Positions 1 to 8,151 of a DNA stretch of 64,000 bases are shown in pieces. A model generated the notes under the pieces. That model was not told the origin of the DNA. It saw only the letters and a list, made by a program, of their open reading frames with translations, and did no database searches. The position numbers were made by a program, and so were the translations under genes. The stretch comes from Burkholderia sp. SRS-46 (lineage in GTDB: Bacteria > Pseudomonadota > Gammaproteobacteria > Burkholderiales > Burkholderiaceae), in NCBI RefSeq assembly GCF_004343775.1, contig NZ_PTXL01000016.1:99427-163426 (forward strand), written 5' to 3'. The number at the start of each line of letters is the position of its first letter. The first letter of the stretch is position 1.

Positions 1-2
1 AA

Positions 3-722
3 TGGACCGGCCACGCCGGCACTGTTATCGGTGGCGACGATCAGGGCGCGTATGCGGTTGCCGACCCGCGCTCGAGCACCGGCTTCGAAGGCGCCGGCAA
101 GTACAAGGTGACAGCGTTCGACGAGCCGGCCGGCACGGTCATCGCGCGCAGCGACAGCGGACAAGGGGCGTTCGCCGTAGCTGACCCACGACCGGGCATG
201 CGCCGCGAGCGGGGCGACGCCTACCTCACCGGCGGCCACTACGGCGTGGTCGGCTGGGATCAGCACAGCGGCGCCGTGTCGGCCGCCGCCGGCCACGACA
301 ACGGCCGATGCTCCGTCGCCGATCCTCGCATGCCAGCGGCGAACGAGAAGACCGTCGCAGTGATCCGGGCACTTGACGGCACGTGGCACCGCCCGTTCAC
401 CACGCTCGAGCTGGCGGTACTCCAGTCCCTAGTTGATCCCGAACAGACCTGGATCGATGCCGAGGAGCGCGAATGGCACCGCAAGCAGATTGCGGCGACC
501 GGCAACGTGTTCGCTGGCCACTTCAAGCTGGATGGCGACAGCGATCAGGCATGGCGCGAACGTATCGGCAACGCGGTGCCGCCTGACGCCGCGGAAGCGA
601 TCGCCGAGGTGATGGGCACCACACTGCTGCTCGCCGAATCCGGCGAGACGTTCCAGCTGTCGTCGACGCCGGTCTGGGTGCGACCAGTTGCGATCGCGTT
701 GACTCTGCCCGGCAGTCTGTAG
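3..722 (+). CDS. C5-cytosine DNA methyltransferase, C-terminal part (partial)
   Basis: The reading frame is open from the left edge, so the start and the catalytic N-terminal half are outside the window. Near the end the chain reads RERIGNAVPPDAAEAIAEVM, which is motif X of C5-cytosine methyltransferases (the GNAVPP box that closes the SAM pocket). Before it comes a region with repeated AVADPR and GVV/GTVI segments and the phrase RPFTTLELAVLQSL, both typical of the target-recognition and late motifs of phage- and plasmid-borne Dcm-like enzymes. It probably methylates cytosine in plasmid DNA to protect it from host restriction. No restriction endonuclease is visible next to it, so it is likely an orphan enzyme. 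The family call is good; the target site cannot be read. Confidence 0.85.
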   Translation, partial: WTGHAGTVIGGDDQGAYAVADPRSSTGFEGAGKYKVTAFDEPAGTVIARSDSGQGAFAVADPRPGMRRERGDAYLTGGHYGVVGWDQHSGAVSAAAGHDNGRCSVADPRMPAANEKTVAVIRALDGTWHRPFTTLELAVLQSLVDPEQTWIDAEEREWHRKQIAATGNVFAGHFKLDGDSDQAWRERIGNAVPPDAAEAIAEVMGTTLLLAESGETFQLSSTPVWVRPVAIALTLPGSL

Positions 723-741
723 CGCGGCCCGTGATCTACGA

Positions 742-763
742 GCGGCCCGCCTCGGCGGGCCGC
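742..763 (+). terminator. GC-rich hairpin after the methyltransferase gene
   Basis: A perfect 9-bp stem (742-750 with 755-763) encloses the loop CTCG, 20 bases after the methyltransferase stop codon. No T-run follows, so termination is not certain. It also sits just before the ribosome binding site of the next gene and could instead act as a processing or translational element. Confidence 0.3.
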
Positions 764-781
764 ATTCTCCGAGGATTCGAG

Positions 782-1105
782 ATGAAACAGCACTGCATTC
801 TGTCCCGAGACGAAGTCGAAGCGGTCGCATGGTGGTCGGACAAGGAAGTCAAGGTCTGGGCGGTCGACATCGCGGCCGGGCGCGAACGGCGCCCGGCGTA
901 TCGACATACCTATTACGCTCGCGCCCGCACGGCCGACCGGGCGATCGAGTGTGTGAAGCAAAACCTGCACATCCGGGTGCCTGGTGCGCGGTATCGCGCA
1001 CGCCTTGCCGGCCCGCGCGAGCTCGGCTGTCACGAAGTGGCAGCCGAGCCCACGCCGCTGGTGCGACACACGATGGCAGTCGGGTTCGATCATGTTCGGT
1101 CGTGA
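782..1105 (+). CDS. Hypothetical protein, 107 aa
   Basis: I do not recognise this protein. The start chosen is the ATG at 782 (MKQHCILSRDEVEA), preceded by a CGAGGAT ribosome binding site. A longer reading from a GTG at 731 would run through the hairpin at 742-763 and has no binding site. The product is soluble, rich in Arg and aromatic residues, with no signal peptide or membrane segment and no obvious motif. It follows the methyltransferase gene by 59 bases in the same direction, in the style of small leading-region genes on conjugative plasmids. Confidence 0.55.
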   Translation: MKQHCILSRDEVEAVAWWSDKEVKVWAVDIAAGRERRPAYRHTYYARARTADRAIECVKQNLHIRVPGARYRARLAGPRELGCHEVAAEPTPLVRHTMAVGFDHVRS

Positions 1106-1268
1106 CGGGCGTTAGCCGGGCGAAGGATGTGCTATTCCAGTCACGCGGCCTTGAGACCGCGAGAGGGGCGCTTGCCGCTGGTGAGCCCACCCTGCTTCGC
1201 GTATCCACATGCCTTCGGCTGCTGTGCTCCCCGTTCCACGCGTTCGTGTGGGATTTGCGGCCGACCCT

Positions 1269-1365
1269 GGGCGCCTCCCTTCGCTTCGCTACGGGCCGGG
1301 CTTTCGCGCTGCGCGTCGAGCCTCGCTGCGCGAGTCTCGCCCCCTTCGGGCTTCAATCCCTGACG
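1269..1365. repeat. Dispersed repeat F, copy 1
   Basis: These 97 bases match 10481-10576 with about five substitutions and one single-base indel. The shared part begins at a GGGCG, passes through GGGCCGGGCTTTCGCGCTGC and ends at CAATCCCTGACG. The interior can fold on itself (GCGCTGCGCG, CTCGCTGCGCGAG). Neither copy lies inside a credible gene. Confidence 0.75.
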
Positions 1366-1511
1366 CAAACCCGCTACCCCCTATACAGCCGGGGCTCCGC
1401 CCCGATTGGGCGCTCGCCGCGCGGCGAGCCGGTGCTGTCTCAACTTTCCGCATACCGCCAGTCCCCTGCGCTCGCCGTCCCAAACGCGACCGTAGCCCAC
1501 CGTCGTTCGCA

Positions 1512-1600
1512 TTCAAGGGTGCGCTTCGCCGGCCGCGGCACCCGTTCGGTGCTCGCCCTTCGGGCTGCGCTCCGCATGCGGCTTTGCGACCGCCCTTGAA
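1512..1600. repeat. Hairpin element E, copy 1
   Basis: The ends are a perfect 8-bp inverted repeat (TTCAAGGG at 1512, CCCTTGAA at 1593). The interior contains CACCCGTTCGGTGCTCG and CTGCGCTCCGCATGCGGC, which recur in the interior of the much longer hairpin at 10772-10982. It is therefore probably a shorter or decayed member of the same family. It lies upstream of the DUF932 gene. Confidence 0.5.
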
Positions 1601-1768
1601 CACGCCCGCCGGCAGGCTCCTTCAGTCGCGGGACGACGAACTCAGGGGACTGGCGGCAGCAGTTCTGCAGAAGTCAAGGCATCACCGGCACGTACCCCTA
1701 CGAGGGGAGCTCCGAATCTTGGGGCCCGGGCGGCCTGCAATACAAACCACCTTCGAATGGAGGTCTCG

Positions 1769-1900
1769 ATGGAAACGAACCGCCTGCACCATTGGATAGT
1801 AGTCCTTCAGTGTGCGTACATGGAATACACGTACACACCATGGGATGGACGCAACTACTACCGACGCACGGTCGACTACCGCCACGTCGTTTGGTGTTGA
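1769..1900 (+). CDS. Possible small protein, 43 aa
   Basis: An ATG at 1769 follows a strong ribosome binding site (GGAGGT, four bases upstream) and opens a 43-codon frame rich in Tyr, Trp, His and Arg (METNRLHHWIVVLQCAYMEY at the start, HVVWC at the end). There is no recognised domain. It lies 54 bases before the DUF932 gene in the same direction. The binding site is the best argument that it is translated; it could also be a leader peptide for the downstream gene. Confidence 0.4.
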   Translation: METNRLHHWIVVLQCAYMEYTYTPWDGRNYYRRTVDYRHVVWC

Positions 1901-1954
1901 CGGACACCGTCGAAGTCCCTCTGCCTCGCAACTGAATTTTCAACGGAGAAAGCC

Positions 1955-2782
1955 ATGAAACTCGTAACCACGTTCAGCCGCACCGCCCCGATTCTTCGTT
2001 CGAGCACGCCGCTCGATGACGACCAAATCCGGCAGGTCGCACCGTCGATCTTCGCGGCCGACAAGCACGACTCCCGGTCGGAGCGTTACACGTACATCCC
2101 GACGATCGAGATCCTGACGAAGCTGCGTAAGGAAGGGTTCCAGCCCTTCATGGTTTGCCAGACGCGCGTGCGCGACAACGGCAAGCGCGAACATGCGAAA
2201 CACATGCTCCGCCTGCGCCATGCCACGCAGGTCACGCAATCCGACTCACCGGAAATCATTCTCCTCAATTCGCACGATGGTTCGAGCAGCTATCAGATGC
2301 TGGGCGGGTACTTCCGCTTCGTCTGCGAAAACGGCCTTGTGCTCGGCGACACGACGCACGACGTGCGCGTCCCGCACAAGGGCAACGTAGTCGACGACGT
2401 CGTCGCGGGCGCGTACGACGTACTCGACGGCTTCGACTTGATCCGCGAGGTCAAGGAAGGGATGACTGAAGTGCAGCTCGATGAGCACGAGCAGCACGCT
2501 TTTGCCCGAGCCGCCCTCGCCTACCGCTACGACACCACGATTGCGCCGGCGCCGATCACGGAAGAACAGGTACTCCGTCCGCGCCGTATCGCGGATGCCG
2601 GTAACGACTTGTGGACAACCTTCAACCGCGTGCAGGAATCCTTGATTCGAGGTGGGCAACCCGGCCGAACCGCGACCGGCCGCCGCACTCGCACGCGGGC
2701 GGTCACGGGCATCGACCAGGACATTAAGTTGAACCGTGCGCTTTGGGTTCTCGCCGACGCGCTGCGCACCCGTAAGAGCTAA
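1955..2782 (+). CDS. DUF932 domain protein (plasmid/phage YubP-like)
   Basis: This 275-aa protein has the look of the DUF932 family: the segment around residues 108-130 (SHDGSSSYQMLGGYFRFVCE, then NGLVLGD) is the family hallmark, followed by a helical half ending near LNRALWVLADALRT. Homologues sit in the leading regions of conjugative plasmids, for example YubP of F-like plasmids, next to ParB-like and anti-restriction genes. The molecular role is not established, though transfer-linked protection of incoming DNA is suspected from its neighbourhood. The ATG at 1955 has an ACGGAGAAAG binding site. A related setting exists here, with LPD29, DndC-like, methylase and ParB-like genes downstream. 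Confidence 0.85.
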   Translation: MKLVTTFSRTAPILRSSTPLDDDQIRQVAPSIFAADKHDSRSERYTYIPTIEILTKLRKEGFQPFMVCQTRVRDNGKREHAKHMLRLRHATQVTQSDSPEIILLNSHDGSSSYQMLGGYFRFVCENGLVLGDTTHDVRVPHKGNVVDDVVAGAYDVLDGFDLIREVKEGMTEVQLDEHEQHAFARAALAYRYDTTIAPAPITEEQVLRPRRIADAGNDLWTTFNRVQESLIRGGQPGRTATGRRTRTRAVTGIDQDIKLNRALWVLADALRTRKS

Positions 2783-2854
2783 GCCCCACGCGCCGGCGAT
2801 TTCCGTCGGCGCCTCTCCGAACGTTGTCGTGTTCCATTTCTATCGAGGTCGATC

Positions 2855-3520
2855 ATGATGCTTGCCACCGGAAACAACTTCTCCCGCTCTACCGAATCTG
2901 TGCGTGCCCGCACCAGCTCCGGCGACGCGACGCCGCCGAAGGTCATCGCCGATACGCTCAACCTCATCGAAACGGCTCAGCTGGTACAGACGATTCTCGG
3001 GGAGGCATTCCCCACGACGTCGTTTGCGATCGCGGTTGCGAAGAAAGCGAACGGCTCGCACCTGACCGTCGATTGGACCGACGGCCCGCGTGACCTGCAG
3101 GTGGCTCGGCTCGTGTTGCCGCTGCAAGCCACACGCGTGGTCGACGGGGGGAAGGTCAAGCGGGTCGAGCACTTCATGCTGACGTCGGCCGGCCGGTTGA
3201 CGGTTCACCTGGCTGCGGACCGCATCATCCTGTCGAGACAGTTCAGCGATCACGCAATTGCACATGCAATCGAGCGCCTCGCGGTGCGCTACGCAGACTT
3301 TTTGGCACCCGACGTCCGGGCGGCTATGACGGTTGAGGATTATCGCGCGGGCCGGCTGCAGCTGCTCGAGATCGTCGGCGTGCACCGGGCCGGCAGCCGT
3401 CGATCGGGAGCCAACGTACAGATGGACGTCGACGCGATGCTTGCGGAAACCACAGACGCGCACGGGTTTCCCCGGTCGGTCACGGGCGCACGGCTGTTTG
3501 TGCGGCGCGACACCCACTGA
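2855..3520 (+). CDS. LPD29-domain protein
   Basis: This 221-aa protein carries, at about residues 37-75, a segment (AQLVQTILGEAFPTTSFAIA followed by LTVDWTDGP) that matches the large polyvalent protein-associated domain 29. This small domain is usually found as part of large phage and plasmid polyproteins or alone beside DNA-modification genes. The C-terminal half has no recognised fold. Two ATGs are possible (2855 and 2858), with CGAGG upstream of both. It is followed after 18 bases by the DndC-like gene, so the two are probably co-transcribed and may act together. The biochemical role is unknown. Confidence 0.7.
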   Translation: MMLATGNNFSRSTESVRARTSSGDATPPKVIADTLNLIETAQLVQTILGEAFPTTSFAIAVAKKANGSHLTVDWTDGPRDLQVARLVLPLQATRVVDGGKVKRVEHFMLTSAGRLTVHLAADRIILSRQFSDHAIAHAIERLAVRYADFLAPDVRAAMTVEDYRAGRLQLLEIVGVHRAGSRRSGANVQMDVDAMLAETTDAHGFPRSVTGARLFVRRDTH

Positions 3521-3538
3521 CCACGGAAGCCGAGCGCT

Positions 3539-5338
3539 ATGGAAACGGTCGAAATGTTCCTGCAGGCGGAACTGCGCCCCACCGTCGATCAGCGCGTCGA
3601 ACGCGCGCTCGAGGCGCTCGGGGCGCTGTTTTCCGCGAATCGGATGGTGATTTGCCAGTTCAGCGCGGGCAAGGATAGTGGAGTCGTAACGAGCCTCGCG
3701 CTGGACGCAGCACGCCAGCATGCTGGCGCCGGTGGCCAGCCGTTTGTCTGCGTGATTACGGCCGACACCCTGGTCGAGTCGCCCGAGATGGTTGAGCACG
3801 CGCGTCGGGAGCTGGGGAAGATGGAGGCCTATGGCCGGTCGCACGGATTCGAGGTACGCGTGCTGGTTGTCGCACCGTCACTCGCGACGTCCTGGCAACT
3901 GTCGGTCCTCACGGGCCGGGCCCTGCCGAGCTACGCCGGCACGAATTCGGACTGCTCAGTCTCGTTGAAGATCGAGCCCAGCCGCGTCGGTCGCAATCAG
4001 TTATATCGCGAGGCACGGAAGGCCGGCTATGCAGAACCCGTGGTCCTGCTCGGCACCCGCTTCAACGAAAGTGAGCGCCGCAAGGCGAAGATGACCGCCC
4101 GTGGCGATCGCGCCGATACGCCGGTCCGCAACAGCGACGGCGAACTCACCCTCTGCCCCATCGCCGACTGGTCGACTGAAGATGTCTGGGAGTTTATCGG
4201 CGAAGTCTCGTCCGGGCTGCGCCTGACCTACACGGACTTCGAAGAGACGAAGCGGATCTACGCGCATGCTGGCAACAGCAGCTGCGCGATCGTGTCCGAT
4301 CTCACGTTCGAGGAGGCGTCCGCCGGCAAGCGTGTGCGACGCGGAAACTGCGATGCGCGCACCGGCTGCTGGACCTGCCAGCAAGCCGATGATCGTTCGC
4401 TCGCCGAGATGATCCGCTTCGATGGAGATCGGTACGCCTACGCGGGCGGCCTGCAGCAGCTGAACCGCTTCATCCGCGCGATCCGTTACGACTGGTCGCG
4501 TCGAAATTGGGTCGGTCGCACAATCCGTGCCGGGTACATCTGCCTCGAACCGGATACGTTTGGTGCGGCTACCGTACGGGAGCTCGTCCGGTATATGCTG
4601 ACAATCGATCGTGACGAGAGGATCCGCGCCCGACGCGCTGGAACGCAACCGAAATTCCAGACCTTGCCCCTGCCGATGATGATTGCCGTTGACGCAATGC
4701 AGTCGCTGCAGGGACTCGCGGCCCCCTTCGCGATCTGGGCAGACTACCGGGACATCTGCGAGCGCGGCGTGAGTTATCCCGTACCGGAAATCGCACCGGC
4801 CGCGCCGGCGCCGTTGCCCGAGCCGCTTTTTCTGAAGGTCGGCACCGAGTGGGACGATACGGCGGATCAGTGGACCGGGTTTCGAGATCCGCTGATGGAG
4901 GCTTTGACGGAGCGCTCGCCGTGCGCGCCGACTGTGTTGGACCTGGGTGATGGAAAGAGCACTTGGCGCGTCCGCACCGGCGATCGCTTCGACGTCGACC
5001 TCGAGTCGGCCGAGATGATCCTGGAGTTCGAAGCGGATCGCCTCGCGGCGATGCACGACCGCGGCTTTCATCCCGGCGGGATCACGACCGGCTATCGGTG
5101 GTACCTGAACTACGGCGCGCTCACCCTCTCCCATAAGCAGCAACTGAAGCACGATGAAGTGGCCCGTCGCACCGACTTCAAGGATCGGCTCGGACTGAAC
5201 CTCGGGCACGACGTCGAGCAGCTCCTTGCCTACGGTGTGCGCTTTAGCGAACTTCCCGAGGAAGCGCGGCGGGCTTGGGCGCATAAGGCCACGACGGATG
5301 GTGCACAGACTTCCTTGGCGTTCGAGCTCGAGGCGTAG
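3539..5338 (+). CDS. DndC-like / PAPS-reductase-family protein
   Basis: This 599-aa protein has the PP-loop ATP-pyrophosphatase signature SAGKDSG at residues 42-48, the core of PAPS reductases and of DndC. A later cysteine set (C249, C271 and the GCWTC pair C277/C280) resembles the Fe-S cluster region of DndC, the enzyme that activates target DNA during phosphorothioate modification. In DndC systems the partners are a cysteine desulfurase, DndB, DndD and DndE; none is visible within this window. The C-terminal 200 residues match nothing I know. It may therefore use a sulfur donor encoded elsewhere, or do a different adenylation. It follows the LPD29 gene by 18 bases. The family call is firm, the function is not. 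Confidence 0.8.
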   Translation: METVEMFLQAELRPTVDQRVERALEALGALFSANRMVICQFSAGKDSGVVTSLALDAARQHAGAGGQPFVCVITADTLVESPEMVEHARRELGKMEAYGRSHGFEVRVLVVAPSLATSWQLSVLTGRALPSYAGTNSDCSVSLKIEPSRVGRNQLYREARKAGYAEPVVLLGTRFNESERRKAKMTARGDRADTPVRNSDGELTLCPIADWSTEDVWEFIGEVSSGLRLTYTDFEETKRIYAHAGNSSCAIVSDLTFEEASAGKRVRRGNCDARTGCWTCQQADDRSLAEMIRFDGDRYAYAGGLQQLNRFIRAIRYDWSRRNWVGRTIRAGYICLEPDTFGAATVRELVRYMLTIDRDERIRARRAGTQPKFQTLPLPMMIAVDAMQSLQGLAAPFAIWADYRDICERGVSYPVPEIAPAAPAPLPEPLFLKVGTEWDDTADQWTGFRDPLMEALTERSPCAPTVLDLGDGKSTWRVRTGDRFDVDLESAEMILEFEADRLAAMHDRGFHPGGITTGYRWYLNYGALTLSHKQQLKHDEVARRTDFKDRLGLNLGHDVEQLLAYGVRFSELPEEARRAWAHKATTDGAQTSLAFELEA

Positions 5339-5802
5339 TAGCTGACGCTGATTGGTGATCAACCAACTCGGTTCTCCCATTTCCACGATCCCAATTTCGC
5401 GCGGCGGCCGCTTCGCGGCCGCGACACGGAAATCGCGATCGCGCTCGGCGATCTGCGTCCGCCGTCGCGCTCATGTCCGTGACGCAACACCACTCCCGCG
5501 CCCGGTGCCTACGCGCTAGCCAAGCGCCTCGCATTCCTTCCGCAGTCGACCTTTGAACCCGGAGCCCACGTTCGCCCGCCGTAGCCTGGCGGCCGGACCA
5601 TTGCGCCGCGCGCGACGAGTGTCGCACGGCGCCCTGCTCCTGCAAGGGGCTTTCGCGGCATATCCTCGCGCGCTTCGCGCACTCCGGTATTCCACGGTCC
5701 CCTTGCCCGCCATTCTCCCGCGGGCGCTCGCCAGCTCCGGGTAGCACGGTTTGCGAGCCGCATCGCTCCGGCTGCCCTTATCTCAACTCTATGGAGCTGA
5801 CC
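5339..5802. other. Non-coding stretch before the second methyltransferase
   Basis: About 460 bases without a credible gene. It contains a perfect 8-bp GC palindrome stem (5404-5411 with 5415-5422, loop TTC) that could end transcription of the DndC-like gene, and an inverted repeat with arms at 5642-5649 (GCAAGGGG) and 5699-5706 (CCCCTTGC) around a CGCGCTTCGCGC core. The second structure has the same general plan as the hairpin leaders upstream of other genes in this region. Confidence 0.5.
5642..5706. repeat. Inverted repeat, possible hairpin element E relative
   Basis: Perfect 8-bp arms (GCAAGGGG / CCCCTTGC) enclose about 49 bases that fold further through CGCGCGCTTCGCGC. It lies about 100 bases upstream of the methyltransferase start. 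It resembles elements E in layout (AAGGG...CCCTT arms, CTTCGC interior) but not closely in sequence. Confidence 0.35.
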
Positions 5803-6456
5803 GTGAGCTATTTGTACAACGGCGACTGCCTGGTCGCCATGCCCAAACTCGCCCCTGAATCCGTCGACTGTATCGTCACGGACCCGCCCTACCTCGTCAA
5901 TTTCCGCGACCGGAGCGGCCGCTCGATCGCGAACGACGTAAACGGCGACTGGCTGGCGCCGGCGTTCGCCGAAATGTTTCGTGTGTTGAAGCGCGACGCC
6001 GTATGCATTTCGTTCTACGGCTGGAACAAGGTCGACCTGTTTTTCGACGCATGGAAGGCGGCCGGCTTTCGCGTGGCTGGACACTTCGTTTTCACGAAGT
6101 CCTACGCGTCCAAGGCCGGCCTGGTGAAGTACCAGCACGAATCGGCCTACCTGCTCGCCAAGGGGCGGCCCGCGGCGCCGGCCGCGCCGATCGCCGACGT
6201 CATGCCGTTTCCGTACAGCGGCAACCGCCACCATCCGACCGAAAAGCCGGTCGCCGCGCTGCGCACACTCATTTCCGCTTTTACGCAGCCCGGCGACGTC
6301 GTACTGGATCCGTTTGCAGGCTCCGGCTCGACGTGCGTTGCCGCGCGCGAGCTCGGGCGCCGGTATATCGGCATCGAACTGGACGCGACCTACTTTGCGG
6401 CCGCAAAGGCGCGCCTGACGGCGCCCGTCGCCGGCGCCGCATTGGCCGCCGCCTAA
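5803..6456 (+). CDS. Site-specific DNA methyltransferase (adenine-N6 or cytosine-N4)
   Basis: This enzyme of about 217 residues has the catalytic motif DPPYLVNF near its N-terminus and the SAM-binding motif DPFAGSGSTCVAARELG near its C-terminus, the order of beta-class amino methyltransferases. PTEKPV before motif I is also typical. I prefer the GTG at 5803 (VSYLYNGDCLVAM) because a GGAG lies six bases upstream. The ATG at 5791 adds four residues but has no binding site. No endonuclease is nearby, so it is probably an orphan plasmid enzyme that masks restriction sites. It is compact, with little room for a separate target-recognition domain. Confidence 0.85.
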   Translation: MSYLYNGDCLVAMPKLAPESVDCIVTDPPYLVNFRDRSGRSIANDVNGDWLAPAFAEMFRVLKRDAVCISFYGWNKVDLFFDAWKAAGFRVAGHFVFTKSYASKAGLVKYQHESAYLLAKGRPAAPAAPIADVMPFPYSGNRHHPTEKPVAALRTLISAFTQPGDVVLDPFAGSGSTCVAARELGRRYIGIELDATYFAAAKARLTAPVAGAALAAA

Positions 6457-6479
6457 GACCAGACCTGAGGACAATCACC

Positions 6480-6986
6480 ATGCGACTGACCGTTTCAGCC
6501 TATTCCGGTCTCGAGCAGCTCGACCATCCCCGCACGAACGAGAACGGCGACCCCGTCGACGTGTTTTGTGTGCGCCTCGACGCCGCGGCGCGGTTCCCGC
6601 ACCGCGCCAGCGACCTGGACATGGCGCGTATCTACCGGTATCGCAATTCCTTCGAATTCAGCGCCGGCACCTACGTTATGCACGACATTTTCCGCGAGCG
6701 CCTGGCCGAGCTCGCCGATTACCCGGCGATCTCGATCGGCGCCACGCGAATCTGCCATACGAACGGCGCTATCGCAGCAACGGACGGCCCGTTTAAGGAA
6801 TTGATCGATTTCTCGATCACGTCGGGAACGATCGGGTCGCGGACCTCCGCGAAGCTGGCCGACGATTTCAGCCGGTTCATCGGAGCGGTCGACGCTGACG
6901 TTGATCACCTGTTCGCCGAGCTGTACCGCAACTGGTATTTCGCATTCTGCCTGGCCGAAAACTGCGGCGCAGTGCAGCTTTCTTGA
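6480..6986 (+). CDS. Hypothetical protein, 168 aa
   Basis: The start is the ATG at 6480 (MRLTVSAYSGLEQLDHPRT), 23 bases after the methyltransferase stop and behind a GAGGA site. The frame remains open far upstream, but that part overlaps the methyltransferase gene in another phase. The protein is soluble and moderately acidic, with no recognised motif. It contains a run of helices ending LYRNWYFAFCLAENCG. It probably belongs to the same transcript as the methyltransferase and the two small genes that follow. Confidence 0.6.
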   Translation: MRLTVSAYSGLEQLDHPRTNENGDPVDVFCVRLDAAARFPHRASDLDMARIYRYRNSFEFSAGTYVMHDIFRERLAELADYPAISIGATRICHTNGAIAATDGPFKELIDFSITSGTIGSRTSAKLADDFSRFIGAVDADVDHLFAELYRNWYFAFCLAENCGAVQLS

Positions 6987-7035
6987 CCACACGAGCGCCG
7001 GCCGCTCGCCGCGGCCGGCACACCAGGAGAACAGC

Positions 7036-7203
7036 ATGCCCCGTTATTTGATTGACGCGATTTTGGCCGCGATCGCAGCAAACGCCTTCGGCGAGGAGAT
7101 CTCGCACGTATGGGACTCGGACACGGAAATCGAAGTCCTGCCCGCTTCGCTGCGTTACGCGATGCTGGAAGCGTTCCAGGCCGGCCAGTGCGCGCGGCGT
7201 TAA
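7036..7203 (+). CDS. Hypothetical protein, 55 aa
   Basis: A short frame from ATG 7036 with CAGGAGA upstream, beginning MPRYLIDAILAAIAANAFGE. The product is a small, mostly helical acidic protein without recognised domain. It is the third gene of a plus-strand run after the methyltransferase, with a 49-base gap from the previous gene. The good binding site and the preserved gene spacing support translation. Confidence 0.5.
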   Translation: MPRYLIDAILAAIAANAFGEEISHVWDSDTEIEVLPASLRYAMLEAFQAGQCARR

Positions 7204-7255
7204 ATTCATCCGCCGGCGCCGGCGTTGCCGGCAGCCGGCGGTATACGAGGCTCCC

Positions 7256-7444
7256 ATGACGAAAAACGAAATCGAAATGTTGCTTTTCGCGATCGCACGC
7301 ATCCATCTGCACATCGACACACTCGAAACGCGCCACAGCGACCGGCTGGACTTTCACGATTGCGCGGTCTGGTGCATCCGCGACGCGCTCGCGGCGGCAT
7401 TCGACGCCGGTGTTGTTCACGGCCGCGGTAACGCTGCGACCTGA
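7256..7444 (+). CDS. Hypothetical protein, 62 aa
   Basis: Starts at ATG 7256 behind CGAGG and encodes a small helical protein (MTKNEIEMLLFAIARIHLHI at the N-terminus). It contains several His residues and a CAVWC motif but no family I know. It closes the run of small genes after the methyltransferase; a 700-base non-coding stretch follows. Confidence 0.5.
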   Translation: MTKNEIEMLLFAIARIHLHIDTLETRHSDRLDFHDCAVWCIRDALAAAFDAGVVHGRGNAAT

Positions 7445-8151
7445 CGTGCGGCCGCCGGCGCGCGCCTGGTGTCGGCGGCGATCTCCTATCGATCATGTTC
7501 CACCGCCGGCCTGACCCTGCGGGCCCGGCCGGCGACTGGAACGCGGAAGGCCGTTTCTGTACCGCGAAATGTTCCACTGATGCGGGGCGGCCCACCCCGT
7601 CCGCATCGAGCGGCCGGCGCGGGCGGTGGACCGCTCGCCCCAGCTGGCCGCGGCGGATCCGCGCCGTTCCGATTATCCAGCCGGCGCGCGGCAGCTTGCC
7701 CGCCCGGCTACGCCCGGCATGCAAGCCGCCCGCTTTCACGCGCCGGGTACACGGGCTGTCCGCTCCTGGGGCTCGGCCGCCGCCGGCGTCCGGCCCCGGC
7801 GCTGGCCGCCCCGCCAGCCGCGCACGCACGCGTGCGCGGAGTTCGCGCTCGGGCCGCGCGAGCGGCCTCGCGCCGGCGACGTCCGGCTTTCGGTAACCGT
7901 CCCTGCGTTCCACCTCCAACTGTCGGCGAATCGACTGCCATCGGGGCCGCCTCATCCCGACGCATAGCGCTGCGTCCCGGCGTTGCAAGGGTGCGCTACG
8001 CCGCGTGCCGCGCCCGGTCGGTGCGCCCCCTGCGGGTTCGCACCGCTGCGGCCTTGCCCGCGCCCCTGCAACGCCTCCCCGCGAGCGCTTCCCATGCGTC
8101 GAGGCGGCTCCCAATGGCAGCAATTTTTCACCCCGACGCAATGGAGGCTAT
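7445..8151. other. Non-coding, hairpin-rich leader of the ParB-like gene
   Basis: About 700 bases, extremely GC-rich, with open frames on both strands that I do not accept because all phases give Pro/Arg/Ala-rich products without ribosome binding sites. The right end (7941-8120) is a copy of hairpin element E that runs to within 31 bases of the ParB-like start codon. The remainder shows many GCCGGC palindromes and no recognisable promoter. Confidence 0.55.
7941..8120. repeat. Hairpin element E, copy 2 (leader of ParB-like gene)
   Basis: The left arm (about 7944-7996) and right arm (about 8066-8115) are imperfectly complementary: GGGGCCGCCTC and CGACGCAT on the left face ATGCGTCG and GAGGCGGCTCCC on the right, and GTTGCAAGGG faces CCCTGCAAC. 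The last 25 bases of the right arm are identical to the right arm of the element at 10772-10982. It would form a long stem in RNA or in single-stranded DNA, directly upstream of the ribosome binding site at 8142-8147. Confidence 0.65.

Larger units (their letters stand above)
1106..1768. other. Non-coding GC-rich stretch with two repeat elements
   Basis: About 660 bases with open frames on both strands but no convincing gene: the frames lack ribosome binding sites, are Arg/Pro/Ala-rich in every phase and cross strong palindromes. It holds a 97-base dispersed repeat (1269-1365) also found at 10481-10576, and an inverted-repeat element (1512-1600) whose interior resembles the leader element at 10772-10982. 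Words such as CTTCGCT, TTCGGGC and CTCCGCATGCGG recur. The stretch precedes a small open frame and the DUF932 gene. Confidence 0.6.

Noticed and set aside
1127..1799. Several long open frames on both strands
   Set aside because: All phases are open because of extreme GC content; products are Arg/Pro/Ala-rich, lack ribosome binding sites and run through palindromes and the dispersed repeat.
2840..3844. 334-aa frame on the minus strand
   Set aside because: It lies opposite the well-supported LPD29 and DndC-like genes and has no recognisable domain.
4001..5386. 461-aa frame on the minus strand
   Set aside because: It is the antisense of the DndC-like gene, whose motifs are unmistakable.
7495..7580. 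Possible parS half-sites (GTTCCAC twice)
   Set aside because: The two copies are not arranged as an inverted repeat and do not match the TGTTTCACGTGAAACA consensus.
7206..8141. 311-aa frame on the minus strand, and a 133-aa plus-strand frame at 7495-7896
   Set aside because: Both cover the GC-rich leader of the ParB-like gene, have biased composition and no binding site. The leader repeat explains the right part better.
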